Positions 12,272 through 23,226 of a stretch of DNA of 64,000 bases are shown here, one piece after another. Below the pieces are notes generated by a model. It was not told where the DNA came from and searched no databases. It saw nothing but the letters and a program-made list of their open reading frames with translations. A program made the position numbers and the translations under genes. This stretch comes from Nitzschia sp. DOCU1 (taxonomy: Eukaryota; Bacillariophyta; Bacillariophyceae; Bacillariales; Bacillariaceae). The stretch is from contig OX595991.1 in the NCBI GenBank assembly GCA_951394045.1, positions 1,736,001 through 1,800,000 on the forward strand, in the 5' to 3' direction. The first letter of the stretch is position 1, and each line of letters opens with the position of its first letter.

Positions 12272-12792
12272 ATGTGAATGAAGAATAGAGGATACGAGAT
12301 AGAGATGAATGAAAGAAATGAATCCTTCCTCCGAAATGTGTTTCAAAGCGAGAATTCCCTTGAACGGTCATCTGCCTCCAATGACACAGCCGTAGGTTTC
12401 TACAGAGCGCCTGTACCAAACTGCCACGAGTTAAAAAATTCGATTTCTCCGACCGACCCGACTGTGCATCCTCCGAATTCGACTACCACGACTCGAATCA
12501 TTACACGTGTCTCCGAATTACACTGGCATATCATGATTCCGGATTCCTTCTGACGTCCGAAAGTGCCGCCACCGACCACCGACCATCATCATGCGTGCGT
12601 TGATTTTGTGATGTGATGGCACTCCATTCTTTCCGTCGTCGTCGTCAAAAGATCTATCTATCCATACATACACCTTGATCTATCGTCTAATTGTCACATT
12701 GACAATCCTTCCAACGCTACTACTACTACTACCAGCTGTGACATTCACCGTATAAAAAGTTGGAGAAGAACGCGCGATTTTCAACGAGCAGC
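12272..12792. promoter_or_regulatory. Divergent promoter region
   Basis: 521 bases between the cyclase start (minus) and the JmjC gene start (plus). It contains short CGA- and TACTAC-type simple repeats (for example 12719-12733) and the TATA element described separately. No gene is seen. Confidence 0.45.
12751..12757 (+). promoter_or_regulatory. TATA box of the JmjC oxygenase gene
   Basis: TATAAAA lies 42 bases before the ATG at 12793. This is the clearest TATA element of the window and it excludes the upstream TTG at 12760 as a start, since that would lie within the likely core promoter. Confidence 0.5.
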
Positions 12793-14723
12793 ATGTTAAT
12801 GTCCATATCGCAATCCTCCTGGCTAATTCTGCTGCTGTTGGCAATCATCGCCAAAGATTCCGATGCCTTTTTGATCCCTTCCTCCAAATGCAAAGGCTGG
12901 CATTCACTCGCTGCCACGGTGGCTGGTCAAACGAACGACATTGAAAATTCATCGTTGGATGGTCCCGACCACGTCAAAGCGGCCGTTTTGGGGAACTTGA
13001 ATCCTGCCCCCGCCACGGAATATGCCGACATGTTTGGATTGGGTGCTACCGAAGCGGGATTGTATGCCCTCATACAAGCGATTCGTCAGTCCCAAGTGTT
13101 GGGCCTCAAAGGAGTTCCCTTTGTATTGCGCAAGACCGATTTGCCTCAAACAAGTTTGGAAGGATTCTTTACCATGAAGGATTTAGAAAAAGCACTGGAA
13201 GATGATTTTTTGGATGCTGCACGAGGATCAACCGATAATCGAAAAGGATGGAAGGTGCGTACAGCAAGATTGACATGGAAACAGCAAGTCGTATCAATCG
13301 CTAACAACAACTTCTTCTTTCGTTTTGCTAAAAGATTACTACTGTTTCGAATCCTCGTGGAGATTCTTTTGAAGAAGCTCGCATGACCTACGATGATGTC
13401 TTGGGCGCACTCGAAAAGGGTACCGTCATTTTCAATGCAGCAGGAGCTCACATTCCCAAATTGGCGGGATCGTGTTTGGCCGTGACGGATGCCGCTGCAA
13501 CACCCAATGCCTTGAATGTCTATGTGACAGCACCGGGCAAACGTACCAGTGCGCCGCCGCATACCGATAAACAAGATGTCATTGTCGTTCAATGTACGGG
13601 GCGCAAATTTTGGAGAGTCTATCGACCATTGGATCCTTCGCTCAAACCAATGGCAGATTTATTTGCTCGCGGAAAAGGAGACGATGATTTGCCATTATAT
13701 ACATTACAAGAGTCGGGAGAATTGTTGGTGGAAACTACCTTGGAGGCGGGTGATGTCTTGTTTGTCCCGGGAGGATTTCCGCATACGACTGGAACAGCCT
13801 TTGATTCTTCCGAGGCAGACGATACTAGTTTGCACTTGACGTTCAATATTGATACGCATGTGTGGGATTTGGATTATTTGAGTACTCGACGAATGGTACT
13901 GAGAAGAGCGCGTGTGGCAGATACAGCCCTGGGTCAGTCTCGAGAAGAAGATAATCGCTATGTTGGTAAAGTCAACCAGCTCCCCAAGAATGTACATGAG
14001 GACTTGTTTGAAATGTTGCCTCTAGGATTTTTAGAGGAGGAACCGCCGGAAAACGCCAGTGTGGACTTTGTCACGGCCGAATTGATCAGGATTGCGCAGT
14101 CGGTGGACATGGAAACATTTAGCAAGGTAGAGGAGAGCGTGTGGAGAGAAACGGTCGAGCGGATGCGAGAGCATGGCATGGAGCTGCTGGAGATTCACAG
14201 GGATATGTATCTGGCGGCGATTGAAGAAGGAAGGACGAGAGAAGCCGAAGAGGCCATGACCGCACACCTGGAAACGACGCCGGGCAAGCGGAAAACCATG
14301 ACACCGGAACGAATGCAACGGCTATCTCTGTTTCGAGTGCAACGGTATTATGAAAAGATCAATGCCGCCAAAGACAAACTGGTCGAATGGTCCTATTCGG
14401 GAAAGCCTGCTGCTGCAGAAGGTGCGTCGGCGACGAGCGTGGCTCTGCCGGAGAATTGGGCGTTCACCATGCCAGTGAAAGTCGGTGATCAAGTGGAAGC
14501 TGATCTTGGAGGTGCCTTTTTCCCGGCAACAGTCACTCGAGTGGTGGGAAACTCCTACGATGTAAAATTCTTTGATGGAGACCAGGAGTCCGGGCTTGAA
14601 CGAGGAATGCTCAAGCTTCTGAAGCCACCAAACCTGACAGAGGAAGAACAAGTGGATACTTCGAGCATGACCCCGAAACAACTGAAGCGATGGAAGAAGC
14701 AACAAGAAAAGGGTAAAAAATAG
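12793..14723 (+). CDS. JmjC (cupin) oxygenase with C-terminal Tudor-like domain, plastid-predicted
   Basis: Exons 12793-13254 and 13335-14723 (80-nt intron), 616 residues. The first residues form a signal peptide (SWLILLLLAIIAKDSDAF) ending in an ASAFAP-like 'SDAF' motif, which suggests plastid import. The central part is a 2-oxoglutarate/Fe(II) JmjC fold of the ribosomal-oxygenase group (bacterial YcfD, eukaryotic MINA53/NO66). The iron ligands are visible as His230-x-Asp232 (PPHTDKQ) and His304 (GFPHTTG). These relatives hydroxylate His or Arg of ribosomal proteins. Residues about 550-595 (VGDQVEAD...FFPATVTRVVGNSYDVKFFDGD) look like a Tudor/SGF29-type barrel, followed by a basic tail. Substrate and location are inferred. 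The start is set by the TATA box 42 bases upstream. Confidence 0.82.
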
Positions 14724-15523
14724 ATGACAGAAGCCCGAGCACGTCCAGCAGTTCTTTTTCAACGGAGACGTGGAAGAAGGCGACGAATCACTTTATCATC
14801 GAGATATCATGTCGCAAAGTTTCCGCAATCGACAAGGATTGGAAGGAAGTGGTGCGTCCATTGTAGAAGGAAAAATGAATGAAAAAGTCCGGTGATAAAG
14901 ATCTGCGACAGAGCTCGCTGGTAAAACCGATTTTTAACCCGAATGAGTCCCAAGTGACAGCAGCAGTGGTAGTAACAATGCGCAGAAGCTAAAAGCCGAA
15001 AGATGTCTACAGAAGTATCCTTCGGTTGCTGTAGGTCGTACAGCGCATGTGCTGGCTCTGCTGCCGTTGTGTTGCAAACAGACAGAATAAGGCGTGGTTT
15101 TCTTTTACGTGCACATAACAAGCGTATCCTAGTACGATGCTGTTGTAGCAAGAAGCAGTAAAAAGCAAGAATTGAGAATCCCTCTCTACTAATAGCTTGA
15201 ATAGATTAAAGTGCTCCCTCCGCCTAGCTACCATCGCGTGAAAGAATATTGCTACCGCAGGACTACTCAGACCCGTCTGTCCGGTGTTTCGCCATCCCAC
15301 TCTGTCACGCCACGTGGATCTCAATTATTTGTCGATCTGATGTGTATCTCGCCATCACCACCCATCATCATCATAAAAAACCATCAACAAAATCTTCTCA
15401 CATATCACTTCAAAGAAGAATCAAAGGCTATTGCTCTAGCTAATACTAAGAACTCGCGGTCGTTTACCAACAAAGTCGTTTCCTCTCTTCAAGCAGGAAG
15501 ATTTTTGAAAAAATTCAGCTGTC
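14724..15523. other. Intergenic region
   Basis: 800 bases between two plus-strand genes. No open frame with a recognisable domain is present. It should hold the JmjC 3' UTR and the promoter of the NYN-domain gene. An A-rich run near 15375-15385 is the only compositional feature seen. Confidence 0.4.
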
Positions 15524-16003
15524 ATGAGAAATATCATTGCAGTAGTTTTCGGGGCATTCGCCGTTGGAAAGAAGCCGACCACGTGGCTTATCGACGGGAA
15601 TAATTTCCTCGGCCAGAAGGGAACGCCAAGAGATGCCGAGGTTCTGGTGGAGAAGCTAAAGCCCGTCGCCTCTGCCGAGTCACTTGTACTTGTGTTTGAT
15701 GGTCGGCCGGGGGAATCTCGGAAAGAATTGTCGGAGGGCCTGTTTCGGCACATTCATTTGGAAGAAGGCATGTCGGCTGATGACTTCATTTTGGAAGAAA
15801 TACAAGCGATCGCTGCTGAATCCAAGAACAATCGAGTAAAACTTGTTACTGCCGATAAGCGGCTTCGAAGCTTTGCGTTGGATACAAGGCCTACAGTCAA
15901 GACGGTCGTCAATCCAAAAGTATTTTGGCGCAAGCACTTTCCAAGAATGTCGGGAATGAAGAAACGGGTCGAGGAAGATGCAAAAGAGGGGTTGTCACCT
16001 TAA
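15524..16003 (+). CDS. NYN/PIN-like ribonuclease of the YacP (Rae1) type
   Basis: Single exon, 159 residues, ATG 15524. The fold is recognised from WLIDGNNFLG, then LVLVFDGRPGE, the acidic SADDFILEEI and KLVTADKRLR. Together these give the spaced acidic residues of a metal-dependent NYN/PIN nuclease. In bacteria YacP/Rae1 cuts mRNA on the ribosome. Homologues in photosynthetic eukaryotes are often organellar. Residues 1-16 (IIAVVFGAFAVGKK) are hydrophobic then basic and could be a short targeting sequence, but this is weak. The protein is the size of the isolated domain. It ends about 50 bases before the stop of the CDPK on the opposite strand. Confidence 0.75.
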   Translation: MRNIIAVVFGAFAVGKKPTTWLIDGNNFLGQKGTPRDAEVLVEKLKPVASAESLVLVFDGRPGESRKELSEGLFRHIHLEEGMSADDFILEEIQAIAAESKNNRVKLVTADKRLRSFALDTRPTVKTVVNPKVFWRKHFPRMSGMKKRVEEDAKEGLSP

Positions 16004-16056
16004 CAATCGGTTTTATTCTTTAAATTTGTTGGTTTCTAATCTCGAAGAGGCCTGGT

Positions 16057-18767
16057 TCATTCAATGAGCAGCGTTTGCTCAACCGTATCGTCAGTCTTGA
16101 TCTCCACCACAGCGTCGGTAAAACCGACGTGCTTGCTATTGTCGTGCTTTTCTAGGATGAAAGTAGCTCGAGCTTCCGCCGCTGCTTCAAGGTCACCCGA
16201 GTCACTGCTGCCATATAGATCGGTGCTGCTTCCGCGAAACGAGTTCAATTCCGGCTCGGATTGGACAGACGTCAGTACCTCCGTTCCAAGAAGTCGTAGC
16301 TGCTCAATTCGTTCATGCTCATGCTTGTCCTCCCACAAAGCCAAGAATTCGGCATAGGAAATTTGATTATCCTTTGTCAAGTCGGCTTCCGCAATGATCT
16401 CGTCAATATCTTCCCGCGGAAAATCTTTGCCCAGAATCTCAGCTAGGTTTTCAGCAGAAATCTTGCCGGAATCGTCGCTGTCAAGCCGATCAAACGCCTC
16501 GGCCAATCGCTCCTCGCTTATAGCCCCATGCGCCTCAATTGTTGCCGCCAAGAACTCTGTGTATCGGATCTTGCCTGTACCATCCAAGTCCTAGAGGAGT
16601 GCACATTTGGCGGAGAAACGATGAGTGAACACTTCACCAGTCAAACCAAACAATCTCTCGACGTACCACCGCCTCAAACATTTCTTTGAGGTCCTCTTCA
16701 GAATGTCCGAACTCTGCAAGTGCACTACAGAAATCGTCAAATCCAATGGAACCATCTCGTTTCTTGTCGTACTTCTGAAATACCTTTCGCAAGATACCGA
16801 TTTCTTCTGAGCTCGATTTGTGCGCAACAACCATCAATGCCTGGAAATCCAAAACGATGAAATTAGGTGGTCAGTTACAGATTGTTCCAATCCCGCAACG
16901 ACATGCCAGTTCTATTTACCATCTTTTTTAGCTTGGTGTATCCTGCATACCGAAGCATAGCGTGTCGGGCCATGTTTTCTTCCTCAGCATCTGGTCCGCG
17001 CGCTGTAGCTGCAAACCTCCGATTTAGCCAAGTAGCACTCAAGGCAGTCGCGGCATCCAAACGCTCTTCCACGTCCAATACTAAAAGCTCCTCCACAAAG
17101 GCCTTAGCCTGCTTTGAGATTCTCTTCCAACGACGACCCCGAAAATCGAACTGACCATTCAGAATCTGCTCTACGATATGGCGCCGCTTTCGACCATAAA
17201 ACGGCATCTGTGACGAGAGCAGCATGTAGGCGATCACACCTGAAGACACCGATCAATCACAGAACAGTTAGTGCATTGAGTCACTTGCTCGTCTATCCCA
17301 TGCAAAGAACGCCGGTGACTTACCAACGCTCCAAACATCCGCCTTGGCCGTGTAGTTCCCTTTCAGGACTTCTGGTGCCATTGTGTAAATGGTTCCCACT
17401 CCATCCGTCAGTTCTGTGTTATCACCATAAACCTTCGACAAACCGACTAAGAAGGAGAGGAAATCACGAGGTGATATGGTTTAGGGCGCTGCTCGACAAA
17501 CCCAACAGACAAATTTCTCACAAGTATGACCACTATCAGTCAACATAGACAAAAGGTGCTGACTTACAATCAATGAGCTTGATTTCGAAACCATCCGATT
17601 GAAAAAGAAGCAAAAGAATTACAAGGTGATCAGTGAGGGAAGCCAGAATAGACACCGCAACATCCCCATAAGAAGAATGAACCCCTCAGAGCCAGAAGAC
17701 ACTATTCTTTTGACTTCAAACAAGGAGTAACAACTTACTTTAACCTCAGCTTTCGGGTTGTCGTTCACGAAGAGAATATTCTCATACTTCAAGTCGCGAT
17801 GAAGTATGTTCCGGGAGTGCATATAGGCAATGGCGCTGAGAATCGAGCAAACAATGCGAGCTGCCTGTTCCTCTGTGTACGGGTCCCTTGAATACAAGTC
17901 ACCACCACTGCAGAGTTCCATCACAATAAAGATTTGATGTCGGTGCTCAAAGGTCTCAATAGCACGCACAATGTGGGGGTGGTCCAACCGCTTCAAAATT
18001 TCAATTTCATTCCGCAACTCTTTCAAAAAGGTTTTGTCGGTAACTCGATTTAAGTGAATCGATTTCATGGCGTAGTAGTGCCCAGGACTTGCCGTCCCCG
18101 TCGTCAATGATCCATAGGAATGCATGCTACTCATACTTTTCAAACTGCCGATACTGTCACTTCGAGGTAGGGAAGGCGACGACTGGGATGATCCGTTAGA
18201 CGATGTCAATGCGTCGTCTTTAGCAGAAAACCATGAAAACGACCCACTACTTTTGTGTGTGTGTTTTATTTCCCCGTCAAGGCACAGTCGAAAAATACCA
18301 CCAATAATCGGGATGCTGAGACATTTTTTAGCTTGTTTCTGACGTCGAGCGGCATCCTGGATCTCCTTACGCGCAGAGCCACCAACGACGTTGACGCGTT
18401 TCTTCACTTGTGCCACGGATCCCATGCTTCCCACCCCCAAGGTTTTGACGATTTCGTAGAAGAAAAGTGGATCCCGATCTCTTTGTTCTCGTGTCAGATT
18501 GGATCGCAGGTTGGGAGAATGCAAATTTCGGGAACTTTTCGGGCTTAAACTGCCAGCGGATCTCGTGCCTAGTGGGCTCAGCGTACGGGTAGGAGATCGA
18601 GGAGGACGCAAGCTTGGACTGCTATTGGGATCGCTGACGGTTGGAGGTGGCGGGGATGGTGGATGCGAATGCGGCATGTCCGCGCTGCTGCCCGGCACAA
18701 CGTCGAATTTCACCGACACTCGTGAGGAGTCTCCATTGCTAGTCGTAGACGCTAAATGTTCCAACAT
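16057..18767 (-). CDS. Calcium-dependent protein kinase 1 of the cluster (CDPK)
   Basis: Six exons on the minus strand: 18767-17739, 17577-17568 (10 nt), 17446-17324, 17239-16920, 16840-16667 and 16590-16057; 729 residues. The Ser/Thr kinase domain has glycine loop GVGSMGSV, ATP lysine in YYAMKSI, HRDLKYEN, the DFG split across the tiny exon (LID|FG) and MAPEVLKG. About 110 residues, Ser rich, lie between the glycine loop and the lysine, where kinases normally have about 15. After the kinase come a junction region and four EF-hands: a degenerate first, DLDGTGKIRYTE, DSDDSGKISAEN (Asn at position 12) and DLTKDNQISYAE. There is no N-terminal myristoylation glycine. Ca2+ binding should release autoinhibition. 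It is divergent from CDPK2 at 19518 and closely similar to it. Confidence 0.92.
17568..17577 (-). other. 10-nt microexon of CDPK1
   Basis: On the minus strand the ten bases CTCATTGATT lie between AG (17579-17578) and GTAAGT (17567 downward). They supply L-I-D plus the first base of F in the DFG motif. Without them the frame breaks and the catalytic Asp is lost. The following intron sits at exactly the same codon position as in CDPK3 (after GATT at 28462). Confidence 0.75.
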
Positions 18768-19517
18768 GATCCTTGGCTCAAGTCCACCAATGTTTTGGAA
18801 AGATGGGATTAAGTTTCGATACCGTAGTCGCGGTCAAATCGCTCTTGGTGACGTCTACGACGACTCGCGGAACCAAGTAAAATGAAGCCCGCTGGAGGCG
18901 CGAAATGCGGCTTTGGTCAATATTAGTATTTGCTTGGTAGTTTGTAGAATGGACAATCAACCGGGAATCCCGATCACAACAAATGCGGACGATATCGTCG
19001 TGGCACACAAATGTCACCTCCCCGAGAGCAAGAAACGCAGGAGAGCGCACTCCGACGATGGTTGTAGTTTCTCAATTTTGGCGGGAACACTCAACCAGGA
19101 TTGCAAGCGTGATTGATTCGATGATAATCATGGGACAAACCCGATGCGCAGGATCGCGCGCAATTGTGTTGGTTTTGCATTTGTCGTTCGGTGGCGCTTG
19201 CGACGCAAAGACGACATTCTGACAGAATGTCGTGTGCACGTATTTTGAGTATCGAGTGTACGATACGATGGAGGACCCCACGCACGCGATCCACCTTCGT
19301 GACAAAAAACTGACATGTACCTCTGTCACGTTTAAAGTCTTCTTCGCCTTCACAAGATGGAAGATGAAAAGATATTCATTCCACTGTCGGTGATTTTGAC
19401 TTCGCAATCATCAAAACAAGTTGAAGGTCCAGAATCCATCTCCACTTTCTCAAAGAATCTCATCCTGACGACTGTGAGTTAACGCCTTTGAGACAACCAT
19501 ACTTCTTCATTATCGTT
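18768..19517. promoter_or_regulatory. Shared divergent promoter of CDPK1 and CDPK2
   Basis: 750 bases between two head-to-head kinase genes. The short frames here have no recognisable content. An E2F-like core GGCGGGAA is present at 19080-19087. The CDPK2 frame runs upstream to 19488 only through a TTG. Confidence 0.5.
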
Positions 19518-21578
19518 ATGCCAGTGGTTGTAGCCTCTGCGATCGAACCTGATCCTCGTGTTTCCTTTCGGGAAACGGTGGATGTTTACAATGAGAAACT
19601 ATTGGACTGCGACGACAAGCCCTCGTCGTATTCCATGCGGTTGAGTACTCATACGGTTGACTCCAACGCGAGCTCTGGAAGCGGAAGCAGCTTCAAGTAT
19701 AAGAATCTGAGAGGTGGCCTTACTCGTGAACAAGTAAACCGTGATCCTTTGTTTTTCTATGAGGTCACTAAGGTCCTTGGCGAAGGCTCCATGGGGTCTG
19801 TCAAGCTCGTACGGAAACGACATGATAAAATCGGAGGCTCTGCACGGCGAGAAATCCAAGACGCCGTCAAGCGACAAAAGATGAATCAAGCGTGCTTAAA
19901 CATTCCAGTGGTGGGGGGTCTTTTCCAGTTTTGCATCGACGGGTCCCTGAACGGTAGTTATCGAGAAATTTCCGACTCTTCCCACAGAAGTTCTATCAGT
20001 ATATCGAACAGAACCTTTTCGAACATTCTTGCTTCCAAGGAAGATCTTTTGTCGCTATCGATTAGTTCGGATTCTTCTGCCATTGACTCAGGAAGCACAC
20101 GATCCCCCGAATCGCCATCCACCGACATTATCTACGCCATGAAATCCATCATCTTGAGTCACGTATCGAACCAAGTGTTTGTTGACGAATTGCGCAACGA
20201 AATTGCGATTTTGAAGAGCTTGGACCATCCGCACATTGTACGGTAAGTTTCGGCGTTCTGCAGGGATCGGACAAAGAGTTTGTGAGAACTGATGTCATTG
20301 AAACATTTTGCAGTGCCATCGAGACCTTTGAGTTCAATAAAGAAATCTCTATCATTATGGAGCTATGCAGTGGCGGTGACTTGTATACTAGGGACCCCTA
20401 CACGGAAGAGGAGGCTGCTCGAATCGTTGGTTCCACCTTGAGTGCAGTGGCGTACATGCACTCCAGGAAGATAATTCATCGTGATCTGAAGTTTGAGAAT
20501 ATTCTGTTTTGTACCAGCAGTGGGTCACATTCTGAAATCAAGGTTATTGATTTCGGTTTGTCCAAGGCTTATGGGGACTCGAATCTCACTGAGGGAGTCG
20601 GCACAATCTACACAATGGCACCAGAAGTACTAAAGGGAAACTACACGAAGAAGGCGGACATGTGGTCGATTGGAGTCATCGCGTACATGTTATTAGCGTC
20701 TCAGGTTCCTTTTTACGGCCGAAAACGAAAGGAAATTGTTCAGCAGATCATGGGGGCACAGTATGGCTTTAAGGGCAGGAAGTGGCAAAGGATTTCGCAA
20801 CAAGCTAAGGACTTCATTGGCGATCTCCTGGTGTTGGATTCGGAAGAGCGCCTGGATGCAGATTCCGCCCTCCGTTCCACGTGGTTGAACCGGAGTTATG
20901 CTGCCACATCGCGTGCTCCTCGCACAGAAGAAGAGGAGTTGGCCCGAGCCTCTATGCTCCGCTATGCAGGATACAATAAACTGAAGAAAATGGCTCTGAT
21001 GGTTGTGGCGCACAAGTCAAGCAGTGAAGAAATCGGTATTCTTCGTAAAGTCTTTCAACGATACGATTCCCGTCGGGATGGCTCGATCTCGTACGAGGAG
21101 TTTTGCGAGGCAATGCATGGATTCGGTCACACGGAGAAGGATTTGGAGGCTATGTTCGATGCCGTGGTAAGTGTGAATAGGTGGCAGGGTAGACAACCGG
21201 ACGACCAGAATCCACGGCTCACCTATTGTCTCGTAGGATTTGGATGGCACGGGACGCATTCGCTACACCGAATTCATTGCCGCTACAATCGAGGCACATG
21301 GGGCGATCAGCGAGGAACGCTTGGCAGAAGCATTTGATCGATTGGACTGTGATGATTCTGGTTATATTTCCGCCGAGAACCTGGTCGAAATCCTTGGTGA
21401 GAGTATTCCCCGGTCGGAAATCGACTCAATTATCGCTGAAGCGGATATAACCAAGGACAATCGTATCTCCTACGGTGAATTCATGGCACTCTGGGAGACG
21501 AAAAAGGATGTCGATTTTGAGGCACATGCTGGTTTTCTGCAAGAGAAGTATGACCCAACGAAGCATCATGCGTTTTGA
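19518..21578 (+). CDS. Calcium-dependent protein kinase 2 of the cluster (CDPK)
   Basis: Exons 19518-20242, 20314-21166 and 21237-21578 (introns 71 and 70 nt), 639 residues. The first ATG is 19518. Kinase motifs: GEGSMGSV, IIYAMKSI, HRDLKFEN, VIDFGLSKAYG and MAPEVLKGNY, all intact. As in CDPK1, about 110 residues separate the glycine loop from the ATP lysine, beginning with the shared GGSARREIQDA and then Ser rich. Four EF-hands follow: DSRRDGSISYEE, DLDGTGRIRYTE, DCDDSGYISAEN (Asn at position 12) and DITKDNRISYGE. The intron before the second EF-hand is at the same place as in CDPK1, whereas the microexon introns of CDPK1 are absent. No myristoylation motif, so it is probably soluble. Strongest similarity within the window is to CDPK1, suggesting a local duplication with inversion. 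Confidence 0.93.
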
Positions 21579-22021
21579 ACACCATCACAATTTTTGATTT
21601 CAGTACACATTACATTTTTTTGTATTTTGACGACACGTCTGTTACAATTCGGTAGTTCCTAGCTCGGCTGCTACTCGAATTGGGGCTCGATGAACTAGCT
21701 TGTTCTATAGTGAAATTAATGAGCTATTCAATTTAGAGTGCAATGTAGAGTCCGTCGCCTTTTAGAATTCGATCTCTCTCCATGGGCGTCTTATAGACTC
21801 TTCGATAGATGTAGTGGTTCTGAGTCAGTCGTAAGTGAGTCGTGGAACTGGACTCGTGTTGAATCGGATTATTCCAACACACGTCGTTTCTAAGGGTACT
21901 AGTAGGACATCAGACAATGCAATTATTGGCAAGCCAATGTGATTCTAGAATCTTGAATCAATCCGTTATATGATCACTGCAAGGATCAACCAATGGGCAG
22001 TTCTTCATTTGCCTTGTCGTA
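21579..22021. other. Intergenic region
   Basis: 443 bases between CDPK2 and the next plus-strand gene. It is AT rich at 21590-21630 (likely polyadenylation of CDPK2). No gene is seen. Confidence 0.4.
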
Positions 22022-23194
22022 ATGCGCAGGATGATCTGTCGCGATGAGAGGAGGGGCAAATGCAGGCCGCTGGTGTCCAAAGCTGGCGCCATGACGACAA
22101 AGCTTTGGTTGTTTCTTGTTGCTCTTGTGGTTCTCAACGTTCGAAATTTACTTGGAGTGGATCTATATTCCCACCTAGTGGTTCCTAATGATGGCGAAAA
22201 TTTTACGCTTCCAAACGACACTTCTTTTCGTGAGATGACGGCTCCCATGTCAAAGTCCTCGCCAATTCAACAACATCTCAACGCGACGAAGAAAAAGGAC
22301 GTGGCCATTTTCTACAACATTTTCATCTCGCCCATGAGCGTCAAAAATAGTCTCTCTATTGTCCAAGAACAGCTGGATTTTCGCGACGAACATCCTCATT
22401 TGGCGTCAGTGCCGCTCTACTACACTAAATTTGGCGCACACGAAGTTCCACTGCCCCGTTCCTGCGATCCTTGCGAAGAGTTGGTGGCCATGAGACACGG
22501 CAATGAACAGAGGACACTCCAGTATCTATATCAGTATTGTCGACAGTATCCAGTGACGGGACGAGTCATTTATATTCACGACAAGGGATCCTTTACGAAT
22601 ACCGTGCGGAACAAAAAACTGCGAATAGCCTTGACGCAGGGAGCCTTTTCGGCAGAATGTGCCACAATGCCAAGTGGCGAGTGTGACGTTTGCTCATCGC
22701 AGTTCTCCGTCTTTCCCATTCCCCACACACCGGGGAACATGTTTGTGGCCGAATGTGATTATGTGGTGAAGCTCCTTCCACCAAGACAGTATACTGCGGC
22801 GAAGAAAGCTATTGTTTCCAAGCTGTGGAATTCCACATGGTCAAGCTTGGGGCTGCCGTTCTACCCCAACATGAACGAAAAGTCCGAGCAAATCAACCAA
22901 AAGGGGTGGATAGGCGTCGAGAGGTTTGCCATGGAACAATGGATGTACAGTCACCCGTCGGTTCGACCCTGTGATGTCTTTCGCGAGAAGTATAACTACG
23001 TCAGACCGCCTTCGCACCCTAAACTCCTAGTTGCACATCGCCAAATGGCGCCCCAGGGCAACGAAAGCCTTGCCGAGATTGACAACTTTCATCCTTGGTT
23101 TCATTTGCCAGCTCGTCTGTACGAATACCGTACCATGTATTCCGAAGTGCCTCCGAACAATAGTTGGGTCTATCGAGCCTACCCTCCACTGTAA
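22022..23194 (+). CDS. Type II membrane protein of unknown function, glycosyltransferase-like
   Basis: Single exon, 390 residues from ATG 22022. The in-frame ATG at 22091 (MTTKLWLFLVALVVLNV) would place the hydrophobic anchor at the very N-terminus and is equally plausible. One signal-anchor is followed by a long lumenal part with several N-glycosylation sequons (NFT, NDT, NAT, NST, NES) and six or more Cys. The segment VAIFYNIFISP, then the conserved-looking GRVIYIHDKGSFT and later GWIGVERFAMEQWMYSHPS, resembles large algal families of secretory-pathway proteins sometimes annotated as glycosyltransferases. I see no DxD motif that would prove that. Location is probably Golgi. It converges on the PPIP5K gene, with only 32 bases between the stops. 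Confidence 0.6.
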   Translation: MRRMICRDERRGKCRPLVSKAGAMTTKLWLFLVALVVLNVRNLLGVDLYSHLVVPNDGENFTLPNDTSFREMTAPMSKSSPIQQHLNATKKKDVAIFYNIFISPMSVKNSLSIVQEQLDFRDEHPHLASVPLYYTKFGAHEVPLPRSCDPCEELVAMRHGNEQRTLQYLYQYCRQYPVTGRVIYIHDKGSFTNTVRNKKLRIALTQGAFSAECATMPSGECDVCSSQFSVFPIPHTPGNMFVAECDYVVKLLPPRQYTAAKKAIVSKLWNSTWSSLGLPFYPNMNEKSEQINQKGWIGVERFAMEQWMYSHPSVRPCDVFREKYNYVRPPSHPKLLVAHRQMAPQGNESLAEIDNFHPWFHLPARLYEYRTMYSEVPPNNSWVYRAYPPL

Positions 23195-23226
23195 TTGTTA
23201 GGCCTTTAATCTCGCTATCAATGGTA

